This document shows, in pieces, positions 37,899 through 46,704 of a DNA stretch of 64,000 nucleotides. The notes under the pieces were generated by a model, which made no database searches, was not told the origin of the DNA, and saw only the letters and a program-made list of their open reading frames with translations. The stretch spans positions 1 to 64,000 of the forward strand of contig NZ_WTKU01000010.1 in assembly GCF_011378715.1 (NCBI RefSeq), written 5' to 3'. Positions within the stretch are counted from its first letter, which is position 1. Each line of letters starts with the position of its first letter. The position numbers were made by a program, and so were the translations under genes. This stretch comes from Psychromonas sp. SA13A. GTDB taxonomy: Bacteria; Pseudomonadota; Gammaproteobacteria; Enterobacterales; Psychromonadaceae.

Positions 37899-38222
37899 TT
37901 AGAACTGCATCACGTTATTTTTTAAGGTTTCCAACTCCAGTGAAACTCCATCGTTATCAGCTTGCTCAGTGATATAGGCAAACTCACACTTATTAATCAC
38001 CTCTTGTTGGCTTTTAGAGATACGTTTCGTGCCTTTATGTACACCCGCTTCTTTATAACAAACATTCACCATTTCTATTTTTGCTTCATATTGGCTATCC
38101 CATCCACTTAGCCAAGTAAGTTGCTCCTCTTGAGTTGATGAACCACAGCCTGTTAACATCAATGCAACGAAGCCAGTAGATAGGATTAATTTACACTTGT
38201 TATTTAAAAAAATTTTCATCAT
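37899..38222 (-). CDS. Small lipoprotein
   Basis: 107 residues with a lipoprotein signal peptide (STGFVALMLTGC; lipobox LTGC, lipidated Cys26) followed by a short Ser/Gln-rich linker. The mature part carries two Cys (VNVCYKEAG, INKCEFAY) that could form a disulfide. AAGGGA lies before ATG. It is the most upstream gene of the minus-strand signalling locus, about 195 bases before the membrane-protein gene. Confidence 0.6.
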   Translation of the reverse strand: MMKIFLNNKCKLILSTGFVALMLTGCGSSTQEEQLTWLSGWDSQYEAKIEMVNVCYKEAGVHKGTKRISKSQQEVINKCEFAYITEQADNDGVSLELETLKNNVMQF

Positions 38223-38579
38223 TGTCCCTTAATAATTTGAGGTTTTAAATTACTTAGCAAGCTTGCTAATGGGATAATAATGTAGGAAATGGGCATTTAA
38301 GCGCAGTGACATAACTATGAATTGTTTACGCAATTTTTTATCTAAGAAATGAGATTTAAGAGGATGGGCTGATTTACTATAAATACTAACATCAGTAACT
38401 TGCTGAAAATATAAAGCTAAAATGAAATATTTAAATGATGATTTTGGGAATATTATTTAAACAAAAATTCTAACCAGGTAATCAATGAACACTCTTTATA
38501 AAGTAATCACCTAACTACCCCTCTCATATCAATAATGTGCAGGGTTTGTCATGCCTTCCTTTTTAAATGAGATAATATT
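38223..38579. other. AT-rich intergenic sequence
   Basis: About 360 bases upstream of the lipoprotein gene. AAGCAAGCTT-like short dyads occur near 38258 but nothing that I can interpret. It must contain the lipoprotein gene promoter. Confidence 0.3.
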
Positions 38580-38860
38580 ATGACAACTAAACGACTGAAT
38601 TATTGGCAAGGCATAATCGAAAAACAAGCAAACAGAGGCTTAACTAATATTGAATTTTTAAAGTGAATAATATCAATCCAGTCACCTACTATTATTGGTT
38701 TAATAAAATAAAGTAACAGCAAAGTAGTCATAAATTTCTACCAGTTATTGTCACCCTGTCACTTTCTCAATCTGTGAGTTATTGTTGGCAAATGATTAGT
38801 GCTCGTTTGACTATGAGAGCTACAATTTAAGCGCTTTCTGGCACTATAGAATTGTAAGCA
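38580..38860 (+). pseudogene. IS66-family TnpA accessory gene remnant
   Basis: ATG 38580 opens a frame reading LNYWQGIIEKQANRGLTNIE, the usual N-terminus of IS66 accessory protein TnpA. It ends in TGA at 38664. In the shifted frame from 38663 the family sequence continues as VNNINPVTYYYWFNKIK before a TAA at 38714. A further degenerate stretch (KFLPVIVTLSLSQS) follows to about 38860. So a small deletion near 38655 and later stops have killed it. The tnpB and tnpC parts are absent. Confidence 0.7.
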
Positions 38861-38950
38861 ATATAGAAAAATCAAAAGAAAATTATGCTAAAGAAGTAGG
38901 AAAATTAAAGCTATAGAGAAGATATCAAAACAGACTGGGGATGCTGCGTA

Positions 38951-38982
38951 GAAAGAAAAACCGTTCAGCTTAAGTGAACGGT
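38951..38982 (-). terminator. Intrinsic terminator of the 39010-40357 genes
   Basis: 8-base perfect stem ACCGTTCA/TGAACGGT (38960-38967 with 38975-38982), followed on the minus strand by a T-rich run (complement of AAAGAAAAA). It lies 28 bases past the stop of the gene at 39010. Confidence 0.8.
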
Positions 38983-39009
38983 ATTGAATTTTCATAAAAG
39001 GTTACTTTT

Positions 39010-40128
39010 TTATCCTTTGATCTTACTTGCTAAAGCATCAAACATGGCTGAAGGGTCACTAAACTGATCTTTAGAACGAGGTTGGTAACATTTTCCATCA
39101 GTGAGGTTAAAGAAACTTTGGTGCTTTTCAATAGAACTAGAGTTATTAGGGTTAACCCAGTTATCAAACTCATGTTTATCATTAGTGATAACAAATCCAC
39201 AGCTATTTAGCGGTATCTCCACATTTTTTTGAAGGACAAGTGTTTTAACTCCAGAATGAGCCACAATTTTAAATTTACCATTTACAATCATATTGTAGAT
39301 TGCACCAGCACTTTGTAGCACGGCATTCGCCGCTAAATTCGATGCTATATTGGTAGTCTCTAATAAAACATTGGACTTTTTATATTTGGCTCCATAGCTA
39401 TCTTCCAAATAAATGGAGCTAACAGGTTCGAGTTCTAACCAAGGTGTTGCTGAATAACCTTCTGCTTCTAAGTTATGGATAATTATTGGCAAGCCATAAT
39501 ATATAATACCATTACTCTCTACTTCTATGTTTTTAAACTGCCATGGCCAATACGATTCAGGGAGAAATGATTTAACCAAATAAGGGACAAGAAAGAATAA
39601 AAACTCTTTATGAGAATAACTTTGCAGGAATTGTATAAGCAGGACGATTTGAGTCTGTGCTATTTTATAGTCTCCACTATTTGCTGCCACGATAAATGTT
39701 ACAATCCCTGCCCAGAAATCATTTTGTAATAAAAAATCATCGGAGAATGCATCTAGTGCAACCAGTGCTGCATCCATATCTTTTTGAGCAAGTGCTTTAA
39801 ATAAATATATAACGTCTGTCGGTCGGATTTTATGGTGCGGGAACATGTAATTTTCATATATGCTATTAAAGCTGTCCTCACTCCTTGCCTTAGCAATTAA
39901 TTGCCTAACATCTTCAACTTTAACAACCGGTCCGATGCTTTTGTTATTTTTATCTAATTCCTTTTTTTGATATTTTTTTACTTTTTCAGATTTACTTATA
40001 GAGGGTGTATCTACAGCGTTCTCACTAAATAAGTACAGAGCTAGACCATAACTTTCGAACCACTCTTGGGATTCCATTATTTGCTTATTTTTATAAGCCT
40101 CTTCAATAAAAGAAGAATAATAATTCAT
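39010..40128 (-). CDS. Hypothetical protein, 372 residues
   Basis: The N-terminal half is helical (VEDVRQLIAKARSEDSFNSI, then repeats such as LFKALAQKDMDAALVALDAF), and the C-terminal half is beta-rich (GKFKIVAHSGVKTLVLQKNV). A hydrophobic patch at about 170-190 (EFLFFLVPYLVKSFLP) is too polar for a sure membrane span. There is no signal peptide. No family recognised. It begins 4 bases after a small membrane-protein gene, so the two are co-expressed. Confidence 0.6.
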   Translation of the reverse strand: MNYYSSFIEEAYKNKQIMESQEWFESYGLALYLFSENAVDTPSISKSEKVKKYQKKELDKNNKSIGPVVKVEDVRQLIAKARSEDSFNSIYENYMFPHHKIRPTDVIYLFKALAQKDMDAALVALDAFSDDFLLQNDFWAGIVTFIVAANSGDYKIAQTQIVLLIQFLQSYSHKEFLFFLVPYLVKSFLPESYWPWQFKNIEVESNGIIYYGLPIIIHNLEAEGYSATPWLELEPVSSIYLEDSYGAKYKKSNVLLETTNIASNLAANAVLQSAGAIYNMIVNGKFKIVAHSGVKTLVLQKNVEIPLNSCGFVITNDKHEFDNWVNPNNSSSIEKHQSFFNLTDGKCYQPRSKDQFSDPSAMFDALASKIKG

Positions 40129-40132
40129 ATTT

Positions 40133-40357
40133 CTACCCTCTAAATTTTAATACAACAAAAGTAATAAATATTGCAATTGATGCCCATTTAATTAAAGTTA
40201 ATTTCATATCTCTTGACCGTAATCTTGGTAAATCTTCTGTAATCGCATTTTCCCATAATGTTTCGAATTCATTTTTTCTCGTTTGATAAGATTCTGCTTG
40301 TTTATCATAGATAGATTGTAACTCCTTTAGGGATTCAGACTTGGTATCTTCATTCAT
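40133..40357 (-). CDS. Small tail-anchored membrane protein
   Basis: 74 residues: a charged helical part with heptad character (ESLKELQSIYDKQAESYQTR) and a single C-terminal membrane segment (WASIAIFITFVVLKF). It is followed 4 bases later by the 372-residue protein gene. No family recognised; the pair looks like a membrane anchor plus a soluble partner. Confidence 0.6.
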   Translation of the reverse strand: MNEDTKSESLKELQSIYDKQAESYQTRKNEFETLWENAITEDLPRLRSRDMKLTLIKWASIAIFITFVVLKFRG

Positions 40358-40476
40358 AAATATATCCTTATTTAAAACCGTTTTAATTATTTGTATCAGG
40401 TGAAATTTTCTTTTTCGTACTTAAATATCATTATTTAAAAAATTTAAGGGATGAAAGTTCCACTTAAAATATCTAC

Positions 40477-40926
40477 TTAATCTCCCCACATTTCCTTAGC
40501 TAATGCTTTGTCGAACCAATATGTAGATTTTTCTTTATTCTTTTTGACCCCAATCCCATCTAAGTAGAACTTTGATATTAAATATTGAGCCTCTATATCA
40601 CCTTGCTGAGCAGATTTATTAATATACTTGAATGCTTGACTATTCTGAGAGCCATAAAAAGTGTAACCATACATTTTTTGTCCTTGAGGGTGATTATCTA
40701 ACGCTGATTTTTTAAACCAATACAGTGTTTTATCAACGTTTTGCTCTATACCGACACCGTACATATACATCAAAGCAACTTGGATTTTGGCTTCAGCATC
40801 CCCGCTTCTTGCTGCTGCTATTAACTGTTGGTATGAATGTTTAATCTTTAAGTTTCCAAAAGAAAACTTTTCACCGGGTAACATGTAAACCTTGTTCCAG
40901 TTAATTAATGAAAAAATCAACAACAT
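40477..40926 (-). CDS. Sel1-repeat protein
   Basis: 149 residues with three Sel1-like (TPR-related) repeats: AARSGDAEAKIQVALMYMYG followed by VGIEQNVDKTLYWFKKSA; HPQGQKMYGYTFYGSQNSQA; and AQQGDIEAQYLISKFYLDG followed by IGVKKNKEKSTYWFDKALA. Such repeats bind other proteins. The short hydrophobic N-terminus (MLLIFSLINW) might be an uncleaved anchor, or translation may begin at MLPGEK (40884). Confidence 0.75.
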   Translation of the reverse strand: MLLIFSLINWNKVYMLPGEKFSFGNLKIKHSYQQLIAAARSGDAEAKIQVALMYMYGVGIEQNVDKTLYWFKKSALDNHPQGQKMYGYTFYGSQNSQAFKYINKSAQQGDIEAQYLISKFYLDGIGVKKNKEKSTYWFDKALAKEMWGD

Positions 40927-41286
40927 TTCTAATATGGCACTATTATCGGATGGGTTTCATTAGCTGACAAATACTCTTTACTATACAGAACCTTAGCAAC
41001 GATAGACTATGGCTAGGTATTGTCAATTTATCGACTAGAACGGAGTAAATTAGTTCAAATACAGCTCAAATACTGTTCGAATACTCTTCAATCTAAATTT
41101 TATACACAACGACCTCTATCCCATTCTACGAAGGAACGATCACGGAAAGTGCGAGAATGGTTAACTTTTAATAAATGGAGACTAAGTCGAAATAGATTAT
41201 TCATTACTCAATGACAACTCAAAAAACTCCGAGCTTGATCATAGAATTTTAATTTTTCATTAGAAGATTATCGTGCAAAAAACGCC
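40927..41286. other. Intergenic sequence without a gene
   Basis: No open frame I would defend. It carries the promoter of the Sel1 gene; a 64-codon frame at 41020 has no ribosome-binding site and poor composition. Confidence 0.35.
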
Positions 41287-41324
41287 AACAAAAAGACTTT
41301 TAACTTAGTAAGCCTTTTTGTTAT
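41287..41324 (-). terminator. Intrinsic terminator of the lipoprotein gene at 41341
   Basis: 9-base stem AACAAAAAG/CTTTTTGTT around a loop of about 18 bases, 17 bases past the stop on the minus strand. Confidence 0.6.
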
Positions 41325-41340
41325 CTACGTGTAAATGATA

Positions 41341-42213
41341 TTAATAATGCGTTACTTGACCATGATAAGTAACATTGTAATTATGTAATGGAGCAAGGAT
41401 AGAAATATCCGTATATTGTTCACTAAATGAAATATCAATAGTACCCGCCTTTCCTTCTTCACCTACGTCACAGTTTGAGTTTTCTTGGAGAATGGCAAAA
41501 TCAAAAATATGCCCAGAGCCACTTAAGTAAAAATTCTCTTTTGACATCGTAAGGTACGAAGTCTCACGTGCAACACCTGTGATTGAACATCCTGAAGAGT
41601 CATCAACAAATACAAATTCACCATTGCCATTATAAACAAAGTCACCACCATTACTTATTGGATGAATGTCAAGCGCATCTAGCGTTACAGGCAACCCTTC
41701 GTTCAATAAACCGGCCCAAGAACTAGCAGATTTTTTCTTTATTTCTACGCCATCTTTTTCACTAACAAGATCGAATGAAACAGATGGTATTTCTCCAGAC
41801 AGGTCGAAAGTGACCGTACCATCAAGTGCGTTGCGATCTGCTAGTAACCCGATATTGTCAAAGCCATCTAGGAATCGCTTAAAGCGTACAGTGCGAACAA
41901 TTTGTTGATTATCATCCACATTAGAACCTTCAAGAATTGCAATGTAGTCCTCTGATTCGTACATAATACTCATACTCACCACATTCTCAGAAATGGTTGC
42001 TAACATAATAGATAAATCACCCGCAAAAGGGTTATCAGTCGGAAAGAATTGCCACTGTAACATTGACCTATTTACGCCTGTAGAGGGTTCATCCGCTATT
42101 TCAATATTAGGCAATTCAGGATCGATTATTCCTTGCGATGTATCGTTACTAGCACTGCCACATCCAACTAAAGGGATTAACCCCATGACAACCAACAATG
42201 TTTTAAATTTCAT
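41341..42213 (-). CDS. Lipoprotein of unknown function
   Basis: 290 residues; signal peptide MKFKTLLVVMGLIPLVGC with lipobox LVGC (Cys18). The mature part is acidic and beta-rich with many Ser/Asp residues (NRSMLQWQFFPTDNPFAGD, later GNGEFVFVDDSSGCS and ENSNCDVGEEGK). No family recognised. A single-gene unit with its own terminator. Confidence 0.65.
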   Translation of the reverse strand: MKFKTLLVVMGLIPLVGCGSASNDTSQGIIDPELPNIEIADEPSTGVNRSMLQWQFFPTDNPFAGDLSIMLATISENVVSMSIMYESEDYIAILEGSNVDDNQQIVRTVRFKRFLDGFDNIGLLADRNALDGTVTFDLSGEIPSVSFDLVSEKDGVEIKKKSASSWAGLLNEGLPVTLDALDIHPISNGGDFVYNGNGEFVFVDDSSGCSITGVARETSYLTMSKENFYLSGSGHIFDFAILQENSNCDVGEEGKAGTIDISFSEQYTDISILAPLHNYNVTYHGQVTHY

Positions 42214-42432
42214 ATTACGTCCTTTATTTATGTTTACTCATTAATATTAAATCGACAATAATTAAAAAACGAGGTCAACAATAGGGACGTAATAAAGAAT
42301 TATTTACGCAATTTATATTTATTTTCCAAAAAATATTTATGGGTGTGATCTTGTCGTAATTTACAAATTAGAGCCTGTAGTGCTCAAATAAAAATTGAAA
42401 GCTTTTGATGGTATTGTGAAGAGGATAAAAAG

Positions 42433-42537
42433 TACAAGACCATAGCCTGGTGCAAGTAATTCTTCGAACTCTCGAAAGTGAAGTGTAAAACGAAAATAAA
42501 GCCAGACTGCATGATTGATTCTTTGTGCAAGATAACA
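42433..42537 (-). pseudogene. IS6-type transposase fragment
   Basis: Within an 83-codon open frame, about 35 residues match the start of IS6-family transposases: RINHAVWLYFRFTLHFREFE followed by ELLAPGYGLV. The family sequence reads like HAVWLYFRF..SFRE.EELLAERGI. The DDE residues, both ends of the gene and the terminal repeats are gone, so this is only a fossil of an insertion. Confidence 0.65.
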
Positions 42538-43046
42538 ATAACCTACGTACATTTTATAATTTTTCGTCGGGTGATTATCGCATAACTCATACGGAGGTTG
42601 TTGTGTTGACAATACCTATCTTAGATATGTTTGATATCAAAATGAGAGGTGATAAGAACATTCTAGAAATAAAAAAACATAATAAATCATTAGACATCTA
42701 CCCTACAGAGAGTCTCCATAATGTCTATGGAAAACCAAAAGAACCATCAACTAGCTGATTAATATAAATATTAATCACAACATCGTCCAATCGAGCATCG
42801 GATAGTTTGGTTTTTTTAATTAATATTGATTCTTTCATCCTGAAGCGATTGTCCGAAAATAATCAAAATTGATCAGAAATGGGCACTTCTTGTTTGTTTA
42901 TTGAACAATTCATCTTTAAGGTTTGATCGGTTTTGAGGTCTTTATTTTTAAAGAAGTAAACTAAAAACAATAAAGTTTGTTCCTTTCGAGGAAATACAAG
43001 ATTTCCCATGACTCTCGTATAAACAGTATTTCAACAATACATATGC
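42538..43046. other. Non-coding stretch between the IS6 fragment and vapB
   Basis: Contains a 77-codon plus-strand frame (42525-42758) whose second half (MRGDKNILEIKKHNKSLDIY) might be the tail of a lost gene, but no start signal supports it. The rest shows no clear feature. Confidence 0.3.
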
Positions 43047-43074
43047 TTGACGTATGCAGTGCGTTATTCATACT
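43047..43074 (+). promoter_or_regulatory. Candidate vapB promoter
   Basis: TTGACG at 43047-43052 and CATACT at 43069-43074, spaced by 16 bases, followed by short direct CTAG repeats typical of antitoxin operators. Some 40 bases upstream of the vapB start, which has GTGAGG as ribosome-binding site. Confidence 0.4.
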
Positions 43075-43115
43075 AGACTATGCTAGGCACATACAGATAG
43101 ATAAGTGAGGATGCA

Positions 43116-43331
43116 ATGAGAACGGTATCAATTTTCAAAAATGGGAAGAATCAAGCGATTCGTCTACCAAAAGATTTAGAGTTTGAAGGAATCAACGAGC
43201 TTGAAATTCATAAAAAGGGAGATGTGATCACCTTAAGACCTGCCCGTTCAAATTGGTTATCATTCGGTGAACACGATAAAGTTGATTCAGATTTCATGAA
43301 TGATCGTGAAGATGTAATAGCTGACAAATGA
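43116..43331 (+). CDS. vapB: VapB-type antitoxin (AbrB/SpoVT fold)
   Basis: 71 residues. The N-terminal DNA-binding swapped-hairpin domain is typical: RTVSIFKNGKNQAIRLPKDL. The C-terminal toxin-neutralising tail contains NWLSFGEHDKVDSDF. VapB neutralises the PIN-domain ribonuclease VapC and represses its own operon. Here the toxin gene directly downstream is truncated, so the antitoxin is an orphan. Confidence 0.88.
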   Translation: MRTVSIFKNGKNQAIRLPKDLEFEGINELEIHKKGDVITLRPARSNWLSFGEHDKVDSDFMNDREDVIADK

Positions 43332-43341
43332 CGATTCAGTT

Positions 43342-43431
43342 TTGAGTAAGAAAATAAATTACATGCTCGATACGTGTATTTGTTCTTTCATTATGAGAGA
43401 ACAACCAATCATAGTATTACAGAAGCTATAA
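43342..43431 (+). pseudogene. VapC toxin remnant
   Basis: Right after vapB the sequence reads NYMLDTCICSFIMREQP (from about 43357), the exact beginning of a VapC PIN-domain ribonuclease with its first catalytic Asp, and then stops at TAA 43429. Beyond it a short stretch (VVGKQHQIVI) may continue the homology; everything carrying the other acidic residues is missing. The gene cannot make a working toxin. Confidence 0.78.
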
Positions 43432-44055
43432 ACTGTGGTTGGCAAACAGCATCAAATTGTTATTGATCAAACTATAGATGGACCAACAGCATTACTTCTA
43501 TTTATCCCATGCTACGCATGAATTGCCCTATTAATATGATTCTCATTATTGAAGAAAAAAAAGATCGTCACTAAAAATACAATTTTTAGAATTATTAAAA
43601 TGAGAATTAAATAGCAGTGATACTTTATTAATCCTATTAATATATGCTTTTCAATAGATTAGAAAAATCTAATATTATTCCCCCCTTCGCGCCATATCCA
43701 ACAAACCTAAGTATCTTAAGTTCGCAAAGCAAATTCCACACTAAAACAGAGCTTTTACTACGCCAATAAAGTCTAAAAAAACACCATTAAAAAATAAATA
43801 AAAATAATTTTATTAAGATTTTTAACGCTTTTTTTATTCAACTAGTTTTCTAGCCCCTGCTTAAAATCATATAAAACCCAGTGACTTACCCAAAGTATCT
43901 AGCCATCAAAAACTGAAATTAGTATATTTAAATCAACATGTTATGTCAACACAGCACAGTTACCCTATTTGACTAGCTAAATTTATCTGTTTATTGTTCA
44001 TACAAACAAGAGCACGCAACGTGCCAAACCGGCATGAAATGCCACGGAATTAATT
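43432..44055. other. Intergenic sequence before the xis-int module
   Basis: About 620 AT-rich bases. A GGCAT/ATGCC mini-hairpin lies at 44030-44041 just before the excisionase-like gene. The run CCCCCCTTCGCGCCA near 43681 resembles a tRNA 3' end but no tRNA can be folded around it. No gene seen. Confidence 0.3.
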
Positions 44056-44337
44056 ATGAACAGGACACTACAAACTCTAGATACAAAAAACATCAACATT
44101 AACGACCTGATGAAAACCTTATCTTTTCTCACTGAAAAAATAACCCTTCTTGAAAATAGCCATGGATATAATGGTTGGATGACAATCAAGCGAGCAGCTT
44201 TCCTTGTGGGTATCTCTCGTGATGCACTTGCACAACGTATTATCAATCATGATTATCCTGAAGGTGTAGTTTGGCAACAACATGCCAAAGGATGCTCAAT
44301 CATGATCAATTTAAAAGCATTGAATGAGATAATTTGA
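44056..44337 (+). CDS. Excisionase-like DNA-binding protein
   Basis: 93 residues. The C-terminal part is a winged-helix/MerR-like DNA-binding motif (WMTIKRAAFLVGISRDALAQ followed by RIINHDYPEGVVW), as in excisionases. It stops one base before the integrase start, the usual xis-int arrangement. The N-terminal 40 residues form a helix that may dimerise. Confidence 0.72.
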   Translation: MNRTLQTLDTKNININDLMKTLSFLTEKITLLENSHGYNGWMTIKRAAFLVGISRDALAQRIINHDYPEGVVWQQHAKGCSIMINLKALNEII

Positions 44338-44770
44338 TATGGCTGAAACTAATGAAGAAAAAAGATTAAAAAAACTAACTAAGACGAAAGGAGTTGCTGT
44401 TCATAAAGGATCATTACGCATCCAGTTTCGTCTTCCCAATAACAATACAGCAACAAGAAAAAGTATTGGATTAGCTCCTACTATGCATAATATTCAAGTT
44501 GCTAGTAATAAACTTGGTGCAATCAAAACCGATATTCAAAATGGTTTTTATGATAACAACCCAAAAGTATTTTGGCGTAAGCATTTCCCAGCGGATGTTC
44601 AGCATATTAAAGAAAATAAAACTATTTCAGATTACTATGAACATTATATTGTTCTAAGAGAGGGAGAACTAGGAACAAGTATGAAAAATAAACTTAAATC
44701 TGCAAAAACTTGGCTGATTACGCATAAACTTTTTAAATTAAATGTTGCAGAATTGCTTCCGACTCACATA

Positions 44771-45886
44771 TACCCATCATACTTCAAGATGAAAATTTGA
44801 AGGACTGAAAGTTGTCATTAATCCTACTCGTTAATGTATGTCCAATTCGGGGCAATGTATCATCAAAAAATTTATTAATACTCTGTCGGAATTCTTTAGT
44901 CGTTGCGAAATATTTGTTATTTCTGGCATGCTCATTAATCACCTTCCATAACCGCTCTATTGGGTTTAAATTGGGACTGTAAGGTGGTAAATAATGTAGA
45001 GTAATACCGAGCTCTTTCGCTTGGTTTTTGACTACATCACTACGATGATATCCAGCACCATCAAGTATTAAATGAATTGGTTTATCTGTTACATACTGCT
45101 CTTTTATTAACGTGAAAAAATCGATAATAGATTCACCGTTTACTGTGGTGTATTGTTTCGTGATCACATCTTGTAAATGACCCAACCTAATCGCACCTAC
45201 AATGTTTAAGCGGGTTCGTGTACCCGTTGTTTCTATCGGTTTATCAACGCCAGTTCTTATCCAGCCACAACTCACTTTAGTTGCTTGCGTTGGGTGTGTA
45301 GCATCCATAAAAAGGATTGGTTCATCCTTTGCGACCGAGGCTTTTAGCTCATTATATTCTTCAACAAAAGCATCTTGTTTTTCTTGGTCATATTTATGTG
45401 GAACGCCTTTTAATTGCTTGTAGCTAAATCCATTGCGATGAAGCCATTTTTGCAAACCAGGAATAGAATACTCTACATCTAAAGTGTCTTTGATATATTC
45501 TCGAATTTCATACATGTGAAAGTAAGTAATCTTACTCAAATGTTCAATCACTAATTCAGTTTGTATCTCATTGAGGTAACTATCTGAGCCACCATTTTCT
45601 GAAGTAGTTTTTTGTTGAGCAGCATAATCATTGAGATGGCGAATAATACTTGTTTGGTGTTTTCGCAAAGCTTGAGAGATCATCGTTGTAGACCAACCTT
45701 CATCTGATAATAAAATAGCTTTAATGCGGTCGCACTCTCGTTTATCACTGCATTTTTTATGGCGTGATTCTAAAGCTAATTTTTCTTGGTAGGTCAGAGA
45801 TATTTGCATTTATTCAGTCTGATCCTTTTAAATTAAATATCAACATTTTTTCTTCAATTGAAAAGCATTTTCAAAGATCATGGGTA
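44771..45886 (-). mobile_element. IS630-family insertion sequence, 1116 bases
   Basis: The ends are TACCCATCATACTTCAAGATG and, inverted, TACCCATGATCTTTGAAAATG, giving imperfect terminal repeats of about 21 bases (14 of the 19 after TA match). The element lies between two TA dinucleotides (44769-44770 and 45887-45888), the target duplication expected for IS630/Tc1 transposition. It carries one intact transposase gene on the minus strand. Excision in silico restores the integrase frame exactly, which fixes the boundaries. Confidence 0.9.
44784..45809 (-). CDS. IS630-family transposase (single ORF)
   Basis: The 341-residue DDE transposase has an N-terminal helix-turn-helix pair (DEGWSTTMISQALRKHQTSI and the VEYSIPGLQKWLHRNGFSYK region) and a catalytic domain. 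The triad is Asp in ILFMDATHPTQ, Asp in HLILDGAGYHRSD and Glu in PPYSPNLNPIERLWK. Full length and with no frameshift, so the element could still be active. It reads opposite to the interrupted integrase. Confidence 0.95.
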   Translation of the reverse strand: MQISLTYQEKLALESRHKKCSDKRECDRIKAILLSDEGWSTTMISQALRKHQTSIIRHLNDYAAQQKTTSENGGSDSYLNEIQTELVIEHLSKITYFHMYEIREYIKDTLDVEYSIPGLQKWLHRNGFSYKQLKGVPHKYDQEKQDAFVEEYNELKASVAKDEPILFMDATHPTQATKVSCGWIRTGVDKPIETTGTRTRLNIVGAIRLGHLQDVITKQYTTVNGESIIDFFTLIKEQYVTDKPIHLILDGAGYHRSDVVKNQAKELGITLHYLPPYSPNLNPIERLWKVINEHARNNKYFATTKEFRQSINKFFDDTLPRIGHTLTSRINDNFQSFKFSS

Positions 45887-46673
45887 TAGAAAAAGCTGTT
45901 AAAACTAGTTATAAAACTCTTAAACAATCTACTGTTGATGAATATTTAATGCATTTCAGTAAAATTGTGCAAGAAGCTGTAAATGACGAAACAATCATAG
46001 TTAGCCCTTTTACTAAAACACGAAGAATTAAAGCTGACAAAATGTTTGATGATGATAAAAATCCTGAGCCATTCAGCCAAAGTGAATTAGACCAATTATT
46101 AGCTGTTGTTCATGTAGAAACAACTAGAGACATGATCGAATTGTTAGCTTGGTGTGGCATGAGGCCTGGGAAGATATTGATCTAGATAATGGACTTATAC
46201 ATGTGAAATATAATATTGATCGTAAAGGTAAATTGAAACCTCCCAAAACATTTGCATCAATTCGAACAATTGAATTAATGCCAAAGGCAATGGAAGTAAT
46301 AATGCGCCAAATAGATATCACTTTTAATAAACCTACGCTTTTAGAAACTGTGTATTATAAATATGAAAAAACTAAAATAGCTGAAAGACATAGAGTATTT
46401 TTAAGTCGAGCAGACAAACCATATATAAGACCCGAACTAACTTCGGTTCCCAAGCAATGGAAGAATTGGTTAATAGCAGCTGATTTAACACATAGGCCTC
46501 CATATCATTTACGTCACACATTTGCGAGTCAAATGTTAATGGTTGGAGCAGATATTACTTGGTTAGCAGGCCAGCTAGGCGATTGGGGTATGATCCAAAA
46601 AATATACGGGAAGTGGATTCCAAATGAAAAATCAAATTAAAGTCCATTGTAATACATCGCAATATATCTTTTT

Positions 46674-46704
46674 AAAACAGCCATCATTTTTGATCGGCTG
46701 TTTT
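46674..46704 (+). terminator. Intrinsic terminator between the integrase and ybaB
   Basis: Stem AAAACAGCC/GGCTGTTTT (46674-46682 with 46696-46704), extended by ATCA/TGAT, followed by a T-run on both strands. It can serve both the plus-strand integrase and the minus-strand ybaB side. Confidence 0.85.

Larger units (their letters stand above)
44339..46640 (+). pseudogene. Tyrosine-recombinase integrase split by IS630 and a deletion
   Basis: The N-terminal Arm-binding part (KGSLRIQFRLPNNNTATRKS, DUF3596 type) runs to 44770. An IS630 element then interrupts codon 144/145. Removing 44771-45888 (element plus one TA) rejoins the frame: ...LLPTHI + EKAVKTSYKTLKQSTV... . The frame then breaks near 46170, where WCGMRPG should be followed by about seven residues before WEDIDLDNG. 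The pattern fits a loss of roughly 19 bases between two CCTGG repeats. The rest carries the catalytic HLRH box and Tyr (KIYGKW). Two independent lesions mean it is inactive. Confidence 0.88.

Noticed and set aside
40477-40926. Sel1 gene as an IS-derived fragment
   Set aside because: It has three regular Sel1 repeats and an open frame, so it is a normal small gene.
42500-42620. Integron attC-like site near the IS6 fragment
   Set aside because: No paired R and L boxes with the required spacing, and no integron integrase in the window.
43675-43705. CCCCCCTTCGCGCCA run as a tRNA 3' end or attachment site
   Set aside because: No T-arm or acceptor partner could be paired, and no matching direct repeat was seen near the integrase.
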